A DNA stretch of 64,000 nt from the NCBI GenBank assembly GCA_039972875.1, contig JBDWMA010000047.1:1-64000 (forward strand), written 5' to 3'. This stretch comes from Pseudoruegeria sp039972875. Lineage in GTDB: Bacteria > Pseudomonadota > Alphaproteobacteria > Rhodobacterales > Rhodobacteraceae. Positions within the stretch are counted from its first letter, which is position 1, and each line of letters starts with the position of its first letter. Position numbers and translations under genes: made by a program. Below the pieces are notes generated by a model that made no database searches, was not told the origin of the DNA, and saw nothing but the letters and a program-made list of their open reading frames with translations. This document shows positions 45,810-54,013 of this stretch, in pieces.

Positions 45810-46451
45810 TTACTGGCTTTGCATCCCTAGGGCTGCCTCCAGGTCACCGTACCCTGTGAAGCGTCGTTCAAATGCCAATCCCAGACGGTCAGCGCATGCT
45901 TTGGCTTTTTCAGTCAGCGTTGGATCGTCGGTTTGCGCTTGATAGACAAGTTTTGTGTAGTTTCCGAAATACATGTCCCGTAAATCTGGATGTCGATCGA
46001 GGCCCATGGGTTTCCAGACAAATGCATCGAATTGGCGAACAAGAAAATCAGTCAAATAAAAGGCGGTAAATTCGTCTTCTGAGAGTTTCGCGAACCGATC
46101 ATTGCCTTCAAAAAACGAATAACAATGTGGGCCTTGCACCATTTCAACGCCAAGCTCAGCACATTTGCTTTGCAATAAACCACCAGTTCCACAATCTGCA
46201 TAGACAACAAAGATTTGTGAATAATCCTTGCGGTGTTTGCTTACGCATTCCCCAACCGCATCGGGGATTTTTTCTGGATGGATGTGGTAAATAGCGGGTA
46301 GGCAAGTCAGAGTCATATGAGACCAAGCATTGATCTCTATCAGATCTAGAATTTCACGGGCTAAGGCACCGCAGGCGATCAAAAGAATTTTACCCTGACC
46401 CAATGGTGTTAGGCCATCGCGCGTCAAAGCGTCGTCATTAATCGTCGCCAT
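45810..46451 (-). CDS. DUF1638 protein
   Basis: A 213-residue protein of the DUF1638 family, usually linked to corrinoid methyl-transfer genes. Conserved parts are LLIACGALAREI near residue 28, LPAIYHIHPEKIP and VVYADCGTGGLL, and HCYSFFEG; cysteine and histidine residues suggest a metal or corrinoid contact, but this is inference. It overlaps the 61-residue membrane gene by 14 bases and lies downstream of the corrinoid protein gene, matching its expected association. Confidence 0.88.
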   Translation of the reverse strand: MATINDDALTRDGLTPLGQGKILLIACGALAREILDLIEINAWSHMTLTCLPAIYHIHPEKIPDAVGECVSKHRKDYSQIFVVYADCGTGGLLQSKCAELGVEMVQGPHCYSFFEGNDRFAKLSEDEFTAFYLTDFLVRQFDAFVWKPMGLDRHPDLRDMYFGNYTKLVYQAQTDDPTLTEKAKACADRLGLAFERRFTGYGDLEAALGMQSQ

Positions 46452-46623
46452 TGGTCTTTTGCTTTCGAAAAAGGATCAAACGAACCACCAAGGCCAAAAC
46501 GCCAAGACCCGCAAATAATTGGGGGGACCCCAGCCCATCCGTAACGGTGGATGCAAGTACAACGGTCAAAAGCGCAGCTACAAAGGCGATGGCGAGGATT
46601 GGCAGGAGTTTTGTAATGGGCAT
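46438..46623 (-). CDS. Small membrane protein of unknown function
   Basis: A 61-residue protein with two likely transmembrane helices (residues 5-24 and 34-52) and a charged tail. It overlaps the DUF1638 gene by 14 bases and lies 88 bases after the corrinoid protein gene, so it is likely in that transcript. I do not recognise it. Confidence 0.6.
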   Translation of the reverse strand: MPITKLLPILAIAFVAALLTVVLASTVTDGLGSPQLFAGLGVLALVVRLILFRKQKTNGDD

Positions 46624-46711
46624 GTGGGGCTCCGTAAACTTTCCCTATAGATGGGAATTCTGCGCTGCCGTGCCAAGAGCGCGCCACCCTATTGGGCAGC
46701 GCGCAAAGAAT

Positions 46712-47431
46712 TTAGCCAGCGGCCATCTGATTGTGTTTTCGTGCCATGTATTCTTTGGCAGTTTCCACGGCAACAGCGGCATCCCGACAATAGGCGTCCG
46801 CTCCGATAGCTTTGCCGAACTCTTCGTTTAGGGGCGCACCACCAACAAGTACGATATAATCTTCGCGCAGACCTTTTTCGACCAGCGTATCAATTACGAC
46901 CTTCATGTAGGGCATGGTGGTTGTCAGCAATGCAGACATCCCAAGAATGTCGGCGTCTTCGCGTTCCAACGCCTCAAGGTAGGATTCAACAGCGTTGTTG
47001 ATCCCGAGATCGACGATCTCAAAACCAGCGCCTTCCATCATCATGCCGACAAGGTTTTTACCGATGTCATGAATGTCACCTTTGACGGTGCCGATGACCA
47101 TTTTGCCAACGCGCGGAGCACCTGTTTCCGCCAGCAATGGTTTCAGAATGAACATGCCACCCTTCATCGCGTTCGCGGCCAACAGAACCTCAGGTACGAA
47201 CAAGATCCCGTCTCGGAAATCCTGACCCACAATGGTCATGCCGCCAACAAGGGCCTCTGTTAGGATTCTGTAGGGTGCCCATTTTCGTTCAAGCAGGATG
47301 TTGACCGCTTCTTCGATCTCTTCTTTCAGACCATCATAAAGGTCATCAAACATCTGTTGAACCAGTTCGTCGTCCGGCAGCTCGGACAGGATGATGTCAT
47401 CTTCTTCTTCAGACAAGGTATATACTCCCAT
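46712..47431 (-). CDS. Corrinoid-binding methyltransferase subunit
   Basis: A 239-residue two-domain corrinoid protein like MtbC/MtmC and the MetH B12 module. An N-terminal helical cap (LLAANAMKGGM around residue 85) is followed by the B12-binding Rossmann domain with the lower-ligand motif GDIHDIGKN (DxHxxG) near residue 118. It would carry a methyl group between a donor-specific methyltransferase and homocysteine or tetrahydrofolate. With Bmt and DUF1638 close by, methyl transfer from glycine betaine or a related osmolyte is likely but not shown. Confidence 0.92.
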   Translation of the reverse strand: MGVYTLSEEEDDIILSELPDDELVQQMFDDLYDGLKEEIEEAVNILLERKWAPYRILTEALVGGMTIVGQDFRDGILFVPEVLLAANAMKGGMFILKPLLAETGAPRVGKMVIGTVKGDIHDIGKNLVGMMMEGAGFEIVDLGINNAVESYLEALEREDADILGMSALLTTTMPYMKVVIDTLVEKGLREDYIVLVGGAPLNEEFGKAIGADAYCRDAAVAVETAKEYMARKHNQMAAG

Positions 47432-47588
47432 GACAGGCCGAGGCCGTTGTTCCGTTATTCATGCGCATAATTTGCGATTTGCTCTTTGCAAAATGCGACA
47501 TCGGTCGCGTCGCCAACGACCAGATTATATTTTGGCAATGGCCAATTTGCTGTTTTAAATGTTCTCGTATTGTTCTATTTATTCGGAT

Positions 47589-48677
47589 ATGGACTATCAG
47601 AACGCTCCGGACAAAGCTCCGTACCGCATTGTCGGACGCGCCGCGCATAGCAACGCCGCTGGCCGGTTCGAACCCTATGTTCGAGAAGCGGTTTCCGATG
47701 ATTGGACGTCTGCGGTTGATCCCACCATTTTGCGCACCGAGGTCAGCCTTGAAACACCGCGCAAGGTTTTGACTTATAATAAGTCTCCTGATTTGCCGTT
47801 TGATCGGTCCATTAATCCCTATCGAGGGTGCGAACACGGGTGCATCTATTGTTTTGCGCGTCCGACCCACGCCTACCTTGGTTTGTCTCCGGGGTTGGAT
47901 TTTGAAAGCAAGTTGATTGCGCGCCCAGATGCGCCTGCTGTTCTTGAGAAAGAGCTGCGGGCCAAAAGCTATAAACCTGATACGATTGCCTTGGGAACCA
48001 ATACTGATCCGTATCAGCCTATTGAAAAATCTCATCAGATCATGCGCGGCCTTCTTGAGGTACTGCGGGCGTTTCAACATCCTGTTGGGATCGTCACCAA
48101 AGGAAGTTTGATTGAACGCGACATCGACATCCTGTCCGAGATGGCAACCTCCGGTTTGGTTCGTGTTGGAATTTCTATCACGACTATGGATGCGACGCTC
48201 AGTCGAAAGATGGAGCCACGGGCCCCTGCACCCAAACGCCGCTTGCAAATGATTGAGCGGTTGAGCAAGGCCGGGATTGACGTGCGTGTAATGGTTGCGC
48301 CAGTTATTCCAGGGCTGACGGATCATGAATTGGAACGGATCCTGGCAGCCAGCCATGATTCTGGGGCGATTGCGGCGACTTACATCATGCTGCGCTTGCC
48401 GCGCGAAGTAGCAGACCTTTGGCAGGATTGGTTGCACGTCCATGTTCCTAACCGTGCTGACAAGGTCCTGCGGCGCCTGCGCGAAATGCACGGAGACGAG
48501 GTCTATTCCGCCGATTGGGGAAAGCGTATGCGGGGTGAAGGCGTTCATGCAGAAATGATTGGCTCTCGGTTTCGGCGGGCGTGTAATAGCATAGGGCTCG
48601 CCCAAAGGCTGCCCAATCTAAGACGGGATTTGTTTAAGGTACCGCCGCGCGCCGGAGATCAATTGTCTTTATTCTAG
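47589..48677 (+). CDS. PA0069 family radical SAM protein
   Basis: A 362-residue radical SAM protein related to spore photoproduct lyase-like enzymes. The iron-sulfur motif is RGCEHGCIYCFARPTH (CxxxCxxC) near residue 86, followed by SAM-contact blocks TNTDPYQPIE and TKGSLIERD. The reaction is unknown. The ATG at 47589 begins the conserved MDYQNAPDKAPYR; a start at 47559 is in frame without a good ribosome site. It is on the opposite strand and splits the corrinoid gene from bmt. Confidence 0.9.
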   Translation: MDYQNAPDKAPYRIVGRAAHSNAAGRFEPYVREAVSDDWTSAVDPTILRTEVSLETPRKVLTYNKSPDLPFDRSINPYRGCEHGCIYCFARPTHAYLGLSPGLDFESKLIARPDAPAVLEKELRAKSYKPDTIALGTNTDPYQPIEKSHQIMRGLLEVLRAFQHPVGIVTKGSLIERDIDILSEMATSGLVRVGISITTMDATLSRKMEPRAPAPKRRLQMIERLSKAGIDVRVMVAPVIPGLTDHELERILAASHDSGAIAATYIMLRLPREVADLWQDWLHVHVPNRADKVLRRLREMHGDEVYSADWGKRMRGEGVHAEMIGSRFRRACNSIGLAQRLPNLRRDLFKVPPRAGDQLSLF

Positions 48678-48689
48678 CGCGCGAATTGA

Positions 48690-49703
48690 TTATCCGCGAC
48701 GACGTCGACGGGCACGGACCGGTGGGGCGTCATTTGGATCTGTGCCATCGGAGGCCGAGGAAAATCCACCCAACGCATCGGTGATGGCCTCTAGCGATGG
48801 GCGATCTGATCGTGGTTGAGTTTCAAGAGCCGCGCGCATCGCTCTGAGGTGATCCGGTGTTGTGCCACAGCAGCCCCCGACGATGGTTGCACCGCAATCA
48901 CGGGCCAATACGGCATAATCACCCATCAATTCAGGTGTACCATCATAGTGGATATGGCCGTCGTGATACTTCGGAATGCCAGCATTGCCTTTGGAAACAA
49001 TCGGCGTTTCAGCACCGCGTGCGGAAAAGCCCAGTACAGTCCGCAGCAGATCGGATGCACCGACACCGCAGTTCGCGCCGAACGCCAAAGGCGCATTGGG
49101 GATCTTGGCAACTAGATCAACCAGATCAGAAGAGGTCAGACCCATCATGGTCCGGCCAGCCGTATCAAAGCTCATGGTGCCAACCCATGGCATATCGGCC
49201 AGTGCAAACGCCTCTGCGGCGGCCTTAAACTCTTCGGCGGCAGAGATTGTCTCAACCCACAGAACGTCGGCACCGCCTGCTTTTAGGCCTTCGGCTTGTT
49301 CGTGGAACATTTCCACAGCACCACTATAGGTCAAGGACCCCATCGGCTCCATAATCTCTCCGGTTGGGCCTACAGAGCCAGCAACAACAACCGAGCGACC
49401 AGAAGCATCTGCGACTTCACGCCCTAGTTCTGCACCGACTTTGTTCAGCTCATGCACACGGGATTGTGCGTCATGCAGTTTCAGACGCGATGCATTGCCA
49501 CCAAATGTGTTTGTCAAAAACAGATCAGACCCAGCATCAACAGAGCCGCGGTACAACGCCTTAATTTTTTCGGGCTCATCCACGTTCCACAATTCAGGCG
49601 CATCCCCGGAAGAGAGCCCCATATTAAACAGGTTCGTCCCTGTCGCGCCGTCGGCCAATAGCCATTTTCGGTCAGCAAGCATACGGGAGAGGGCGTTACT
49701 CAT
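48690..49703 (-). CDS. bmt: Betaine-homocysteine S-methyltransferase
   Basis: A 337-residue homocysteine methyltransferase domain protein. The zinc ligands are Cys in FGANCGVGASD and the pair in GGCCGTTPDHL. LADGATGTNLFNMGL marks the N-terminal barrel. It moves a methyl group from betaine, or from a corrinoid protein, to homocysteine. The C-terminal 45 residues are variable and Arg-rich. ATG 49703 is chosen because AAAGG precedes it and the domain starts there; an open frame back to 49880 encodes unrelated residues. Confidence 0.92.
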   Translation of the reverse strand: MSNALSRMLADRKWLLADGATGTNLFNMGLSSGDAPELWNVDEPEKIKALYRGSVDAGSDLFLTNTFGGNASRLKLHDAQSRVHELNKVGAELGREVADASGRSVVVAGSVGPTGEIMEPMGSLTYSGAVEMFHEQAEGLKAGGADVLWVETISAAEEFKAAAEAFALADMPWVGTMSFDTAGRTMMGLTSSDLVDLVAKIPNAPLAFGANCGVGASDLLRTVLGFSARGAETPIVSKGNAGIPKYHDGHIHYDGTPELMGDYAVLARDCGATIVGGCCGTTPDHLRAMRAALETQPRSDRPSLEAITDALGGFSSASDGTDPNDAPPVRARRRRRG

Positions 49704-49843
49704 CAGGGAGCCTTTCAGAAGAATGGGCAGATCGACGTGCATTGCCCTGTGTTTGAAGGCGCTCATGCCAGAATTGACCATAGGGTGCAAATTCAAATTG
49801 ATCATAAAGATAATGAGCGCGGTGCATAATAACCCGATTACCC

Positions 49844-49871
49844 AAAAAAAGCGCACCATTTGGTGCGCTTT
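49844..49871 (-). terminator. Rho-independent terminator after the DUF1476 gene
   Basis: A 10-bp stem (AAAGCGCACC / GGTGCGCTTT) with loop ATTT, followed on the minus strand by seven T. It ends the DUF1476 gene transcript, 40 bases after its stop codon, and isolates it from bmt. Confidence 0.85.
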
Positions 49872-49910
49872 GCTAGCCAATCAGAGTTCTAAGAAAATAA
49901 ATGTTTGTCG

Positions 49911-50225
49911 TTACACTTCGTTGGCAACCTGTTCTTTTGCATGTGGGAGCAATTCTGCCAGCTTGACGCGGATCTCATCGATGGAGGCTTTGCCGTCCAA
50001 ATCGCCTGCAACTTTGCCGATCACATCTTCATGGCCGGGCTCTTCGAGATCTGATTTAACAACTTCTATTGCATAGGCCGCTGCGTCGTCCCCGGACTTT
50101 TCCAATAACTCGGCAGCCCAAAGACCCAAAAGCTTACTCGCGCGGACATTTGCCTTAAAGAGCATCTCTTCGTCATGGGCGAATTTGTTTTCAAATGCGG
50201 ATTCGCGTTCATCAAATGTCGACAT
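49911..50225 (-). CDS. DUF1476 protein, F1-ATPase zeta inhibitor
   Basis: A 104-residue helical protein with the DUF1476 signature: FDERESAFENKFAHDEE at the N-terminus, which is the inhibitory segment in the Paracoccus zeta subunit, and LLGLWAAELL and PGHEDVIGKVAGDL further on. It would block ATP hydrolysis by the F1Fo-ATP synthase in alphaproteobacteria. Single gene with its own terminator, divergent from purC. Confidence 0.93.
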   Translation of the reverse strand: MSTFDERESAFENKFAHDEEMLFKANVRASKLLGLWAAELLEKSGDDAAAYAIEVVKSDLEEPGHEDVIGKVAGDLDGKASIDEIRVKLAELLPHAKEQVANEV

Positions 50226-50386
50226 AAAGTTACCTCTCAGTGTGTTGGTATAGCTCTCTTACTCGATATGGTAATTGAAACGGATCGTCGCAAGTGGCTC
50301 GCGGTTCTTGCGACAATTCACGTCATGGCGTATAGGGCGCGATTAACGAGGGGACTCATATCACGCCCCAATGGATCGGAGACACG

Positions 50387-51148
50387 ATGGCACGCCGCAA
50401 AAAGCTGTACGAAGGCAAAGCAAAAGTCCTGTATGAAGGCCCGGAGCCCGGGACCATTGTTCAGTATTTCAAAGATGATGCGACTGCGTTTAATGCTGAA
50501 AAGCGCGACGTGATTGACGGAAAAGGCGTCCTGAATAATCGGTTGTCCGAGTTTTTCATGACCGGCCTGTCTAACATCGGTGTCCCAACGCATTTTATTC
50601 GCCGTCTGAATATGCGCGAACAGCTGTGTCGGTCCGCAGAAATTATTCCGCTTGAGGTTATCGTGCGCAATTTCGCAGCGGGGTCCATGTCCAAACGATT
50701 GGGCATCGAAGAGGGCACACAGTTGCCGCGACCGATTGTTGAATTTTCCTACAAGGATGATGATCTTGGCGACCCATTGGTCCCCGAAGAATACATCATC
50801 GCCTTTAACTGGGCGACCCAGCAAGAGTTGGACGATATCATTGCTATCGCGCTGCGCGTGAATGACTATATGTCTGGTGTCATGCATGGTGTTGGTATCA
50901 AGTTGATTGATTTCAAAATCGAAATTGGTCGCGTGTACGAAGGTGATTTTCAGCGGTTGATTGTTGCGGATGAAATCAGCCCTGATAGCTGCCGTCTGTG
51001 GGACAATGAAACCGGTCAAAAGCTCGACAAAGATGTCTTCCGCCGGGATCTTGGTAATTTGGCTGATGCCTATTCCGAGGTTGCGCGTCGTTTGGGCGTT
51101 ATGCCGAATACTCCAGGTAACGGATCAAAGCCAACTTTGGTCAATTGA
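50387..51148 (+). CDS. purC: Phosphoribosylaminoimidazole-succinocarboxamide synthase
   Basis: A 253-residue SAICAR synthase that joins aspartate to CAIR. KKLYEGKAKVLYE marks the nucleotide-binding N-terminus; IPLEVIVRNFAAGSMSKRLG and LIDFKIEIGR, then IVADEISPDSCRLW are signature motifs. The length fits. purS follows 62 bases downstream and purQ 85 bases after that, forming a purine gene cluster. Confidence 0.97.
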   Translation: MARRKKLYEGKAKVLYEGPEPGTIVQYFKDDATAFNAEKRDVIDGKGVLNNRLSEFFMTGLSNIGVPTHFIRRLNMREQLCRSAEIIPLEVIVRNFAAGSMSKRLGIEEGTQLPRPIVEFSYKDDDLGDPLVPEEYIIAFNWATQQELDDIIAIALRVNDYMSGVMHGVGIKLIDFKIEIGRVYEGDFQRLIVADEISPDSCRLWDNETGQKLDKDVFRRDLGNLADAYSEVARRLGVMPNTPGNGSKPTLVN

Positions 51149-51210
51149 AAGAATCGGATCCGTCCCAAACGAGAGGGGCAGGTCCTGCAGTTTGCAAGGA
51201 AGCGAATACG

Positions 51211-51450
51211 ATGAAAGCCCGTGTACATGTTATGCTTAAAAACGGTGTTCTAGATCCACAAGGGGACGCCGTGCGCCACGCACTTGGTACTCTTGGATTT
51301 GACGGTGTGAATGGCGTGCGCCAAGGCAAAGTGATTGAACTGGACTTGGCAGCGACCGATGAAGCATCTGCCAAGGCAACGGTCACTGAAATGTGCGAAA
51401 AACTCTTGGCCAATACAGTGATCGAAAGCTATTCGATTGAGTTGGTTTAA
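51211..51450 (+). CDS. purS: Phosphoribosylformylglycinamidine synthase subunit PurS
   Basis: A 79-residue small subunit of the FGAM synthetase complex, which bridges PurL and PurQ. The pattern MKARVHVMLKNGVLDPQGDAVRHALGTLGF is the PurS start, and the beta-strand tail ends VIESYSIELV. I use ATG 51211 (CAAGGA upstream) instead of the longer in-frame start at 51145. Confidence 0.96.
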   Translation: MKARVHVMLKNGVLDPQGDAVRHALGTLGFDGVNGVRQGKVIELDLAATDEASAKATVTEMCEKLLANTVIESYSIELV

Positions 51451-51535
51451 CTGATCTTGGTCGGGCAAATTGTCCGGCCAATCCTCGACGCGGCACTTCG
51501 GCCGCCAAACACCGCGATAAGAAAGATTTACCCTT

Positions 51536-52204
51536 ATGAAAGCCGCTGTCATTGTATTTCCCGGGTCAAATTGTGACCGTGATCTTGCCGTTGCCCTAAA
51601 AGCAATTGGCGCCGATGTCACAATGGTTTGGCATAAGGAGACAGCCTTGCCTGAGGGGCTGGATTTTGTGGGTGTGCCTGGTGGGTTTTCTTTCGGTGAC
51701 TATTTGCGCTGCGGTGCTATCGCGGCGCAATCGCCGATCAGTCAGTCTGTGGTCGATTTCGCAAATAAGGGTGGCTACGTCCTTGGGGTTTGTAATGGCT
51801 TTCAAATCCTGACCGAAACCGGTCTGTTGCCTGGAGCTTTGCTGCGTAATGCAGGTCTAAAGTACATTTGTAAAACGATACCGTTGACCGTGCAGACCAG
51901 CGATAGCGCTTTTACTGCCCAGTACGAAAAAGGGTCTGAGATCAGGATCCCAATTGCGCATCATGATGGCAACTACACGGCAGATTCTGCAACGATTGCC
52001 AAACTGCAAGCCGAGGACCGCGTGGCCTTTACCTATGGCGACAACCCAAATGGATCCGCTGCTGATATTGCCGGCATTCTTTCTGAAAACCGTCGCGTGC
52101 TCGGCATGATGCCGCACCCGGAGCGGGCCGCGGATATTGGCCACGGTGGCACGGATGGAACGGCGCTTTTCCGCTCGCTTTTTGACCAGATGGTAATGGC
52201 TTAA
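51536..52204 (+). CDS. purQ: Phosphoribosylformylglycinamidine synthase subunit PurQ
   Basis: A 222-residue class I glutamine amidotransferase that supplies ammonia to PurL. The nucleophile Cys is in LGVCNGFQIL (about residue 86) and the His-Glu pair in MMPHPERA near the C-terminus. PGSNCDRDL opens the protein. purL, often next to purQ, is absent here; the following gene is dctB. Confidence 0.97.
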   Translation: MKAAVIVFPGSNCDRDLAVALKAIGADVTMVWHKETALPEGLDFVGVPGGFSFGDYLRCGAIAAQSPISQSVVDFANKGGYVLGVCNGFQILTETGLLPGALLRNAGLKYICKTIPLTVQTSDSAFTAQYEKGSEIRIPIAHHDGNYTADSATIAKLQAEDRVAFTYGDNPNGSAADIAGILSENRRVLGMMPHPERAADIGHGGTDGTALFRSLFDQMVMA

Positions 52205-52249
52205 TCCCTTCCGCTTGTCGCTCTCAACTGCGGGGCGTAGACTTGGGGA

Positions 52250-54007
52250 ATGACATTGACGACTGAGACAGACCCCAACCCCGAAGAGAGAACGACATGG
52301 CGTGCGCGCTTTGCTGTCCTGCTGTTCATGGCGGTGGCTATTTCGGTCGTTTGGTTCACAAATCTATTGCTTACAGAGCGATACACAGAGACCACACGCA
52401 ACACAGCACAGGTGCGTCAAGCGCTCTATTCTGGCAATTTGTTAAGCGAACTGCGCCGCAACGCGATTGTTCCGCAGTTGCTGGCAAGGGACCCCACATT
52501 GATTGGGGCACTGAATTCCGGGGATCATTCCCAAAGCTCTCAGCGATTGATTACATACTCCGAGCAGATCGACCTTGGCTCCTTGATGTTGCTTGATCAA
52601 GATGGGCGTGTTGTAGCGTCATCAGATCGAAATTTGATCGGTAAGAACTATTCTAGCGAATTGTTCTATGTGTCCGCTATGGGCTCTAACGATACGGTTT
52701 TTTCAGCCCAGAGGGTGGAAACCGGCGCGACGGATTTTACTTATTCACGTCAAATGGAAACTATCGGGCCGGGTATAGGTGTCATCGTTGTGGGCGTGGA
52801 CCTGCGAAAATTTGAATCAACGTGGTCTAGTATTTCGGATGCGGTTTTGGTGACCGATAGTGAGGGGATCGTCATTCTCGCTACGGAGCCGCGCTGGCGT
52901 GGTCGGAGCGAAGCCGACGCTTTGGCGCAATTGCCAGCACCATCAGCGATCATGCGGGCATTACGGGCAACGACGGATTGGTCTTCGCTTCCGGTTGAGG
53001 CGTACCTGCAAGGCGATAGTTTGATGCGTTTGGAAACGCGTATCCCGTTTCAAGGTTGGCGGATGACGTCTTTTACAACCTATAATTCTGTTCGTGAACG
53101 GGTGAATGGATTTCTCGCGCTTGAGATCATGGGCTTTGCTATGTTGTTGGCGCTTGCTTTCTATTTGGTTAGCCGAAAAGCGCAGCTTAGATCACTGATA
53201 TTTCAGCAGGAATCAGAAAAGCTAAGAGATTTGAACCAGAGGTTACAACGAGAGGTCAGTGAAAGACGTCGCGTTGAGAAGAGCCTCGAAGTTGCCGAGC
53301 AAACACTTGCGCAATCTTCCAAGCTCGCCGCTTTGGGGGAGATGTCGGCCGCTGTTAGCCATGAGTTGAACCAGCCCTTGGCGGCAATGAAAACCTATTT
53401 GGCGGGGGCTAAGCTGTTGATGCAGCGAAAACGCCCGGATGAAGCCGTGGCCTCTTTTCAACGGATCGATGACTTAATTGAACGGATGGGGGCCATAACC
53501 AAACAATTGAAAAGTTATGCTCGCAAAAGCGGTGACCAGCTTGTACCTGTGGATACGCGTGATGCGGTGTTGTCCGCCATGGCGATGATGGAGCCACAGT
53601 TGCGAAGCCGGCATGTTCGGATTACTAAATCTATTCCTTCAGAGCCGGTTATGGTGATGGCGGATCGTATCCGACTGGAACAGGTGATCATCAATTTGTT
53701 CCGCAATGCATTGGATGCGACCCACGGTATAGCCGACCCAGAGGTTGAGATTTTGTTATCCGCGGGCGAAACCGCGACCCTTTCGGTGCGGGACAACGGT
53801 GTTGGGATTGATGATCTGGATGCCTTGTTTGAACCTTTCTATACAACCAAACAGCCTGGTGATGGCGTAGGGCTTGGCCTTGCGATTTCCTCCGGGATTG
53901 TAAATGATCTTGGCGGTCGTCTGACCGCTCGGAACGGAAGAGATCAGGGGGCCGTATTTGAAGTGCGGCTCCCTATATTGAACGAAGAATTTGAAGCAGC
54001 CGAGTGA
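52250..54007 (+). CDS. dctB: C4-dicarboxylate-type sensor histidine kinase DctB
   Basis: A 585-residue membrane kinase. Two helices (residues 20-42 and 285-305) flank a periplasmic double-Cache/PDC sensor domain. A coiled-coil linker leads to HisKA with the phosphoacceptor His in AAVSHELNQPLAAMK and an HATPase with NLFRNALDATHG, DNGVGI and GVGLGLAISSG. The NtrB/DctB type of H-box and its position before dctD support the name; the ligand is probably a dicarboxylate but this is inferred from family. dctD starts six bases after its stop. Confidence 0.88.
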   Translation: MTLTTETDPNPEERTTWRARFAVLLFMAVAISVVWFTNLLLTERYTETTRNTAQVRQALYSGNLLSELRRNAIVPQLLARDPTLIGALNSGDHSQSSQRLITYSEQIDLGSLMLLDQDGRVVASSDRNLIGKNYSSELFYVSAMGSNDTVFSAQRVETGATDFTYSRQMETIGPGIGVIVVGVDLRKFESTWSSISDAVLVTDSEGIVILATEPRWRGRSEADALAQLPAPSAIMRALRATTDWSSLPVEAYLQGDSLMRLETRIPFQGWRMTSFTTYNSVRERVNGFLALEIMGFAMLLALAFYLVSRKAQLRSLIFQQESEKLRDLNQRLQREVSERRRVEKSLEVAEQTLAQSSKLAALGEMSAAVSHELNQPLAAMKTYLAGAKLLMQRKRPDEAVASFQRIDDLIERMGAITKQLKSYARKSGDQLVPVDTRDAVLSAMAMMEPQLRSRHVRITKSIPSEPVMVMADRIRLEQVIINLFRNALDATHGIADPEVEILLSAGETATLSVRDNGVGIDDLDALFEPFYTTKQPGDGVGLGLAISSGIVNDLGGRLTARNGRDQGAVFEVRLPILNEEFEAAE

Positions 54008-54013
54008 GGCCAA

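Noticed and set aside
47655..47690. tRNA T-arm-like sequence (GGTTCGAACCC)
   Set aside because: Lies within the radical SAM gene and has no cloverleaf around it.
49759..49820. SAM-II riboswitch
   Set aside because: The conserved core following the 3' half of P1 is not present; only an inverted repeat is seen, so it is reported as a finding, not a feature.
49704..49880. N-terminal extension of Bmt with a hydrophobic segment
   Set aside because: The extension runs through the intergenic leader and stops just short of a terminator; the ribosome site and domain start support 49703.
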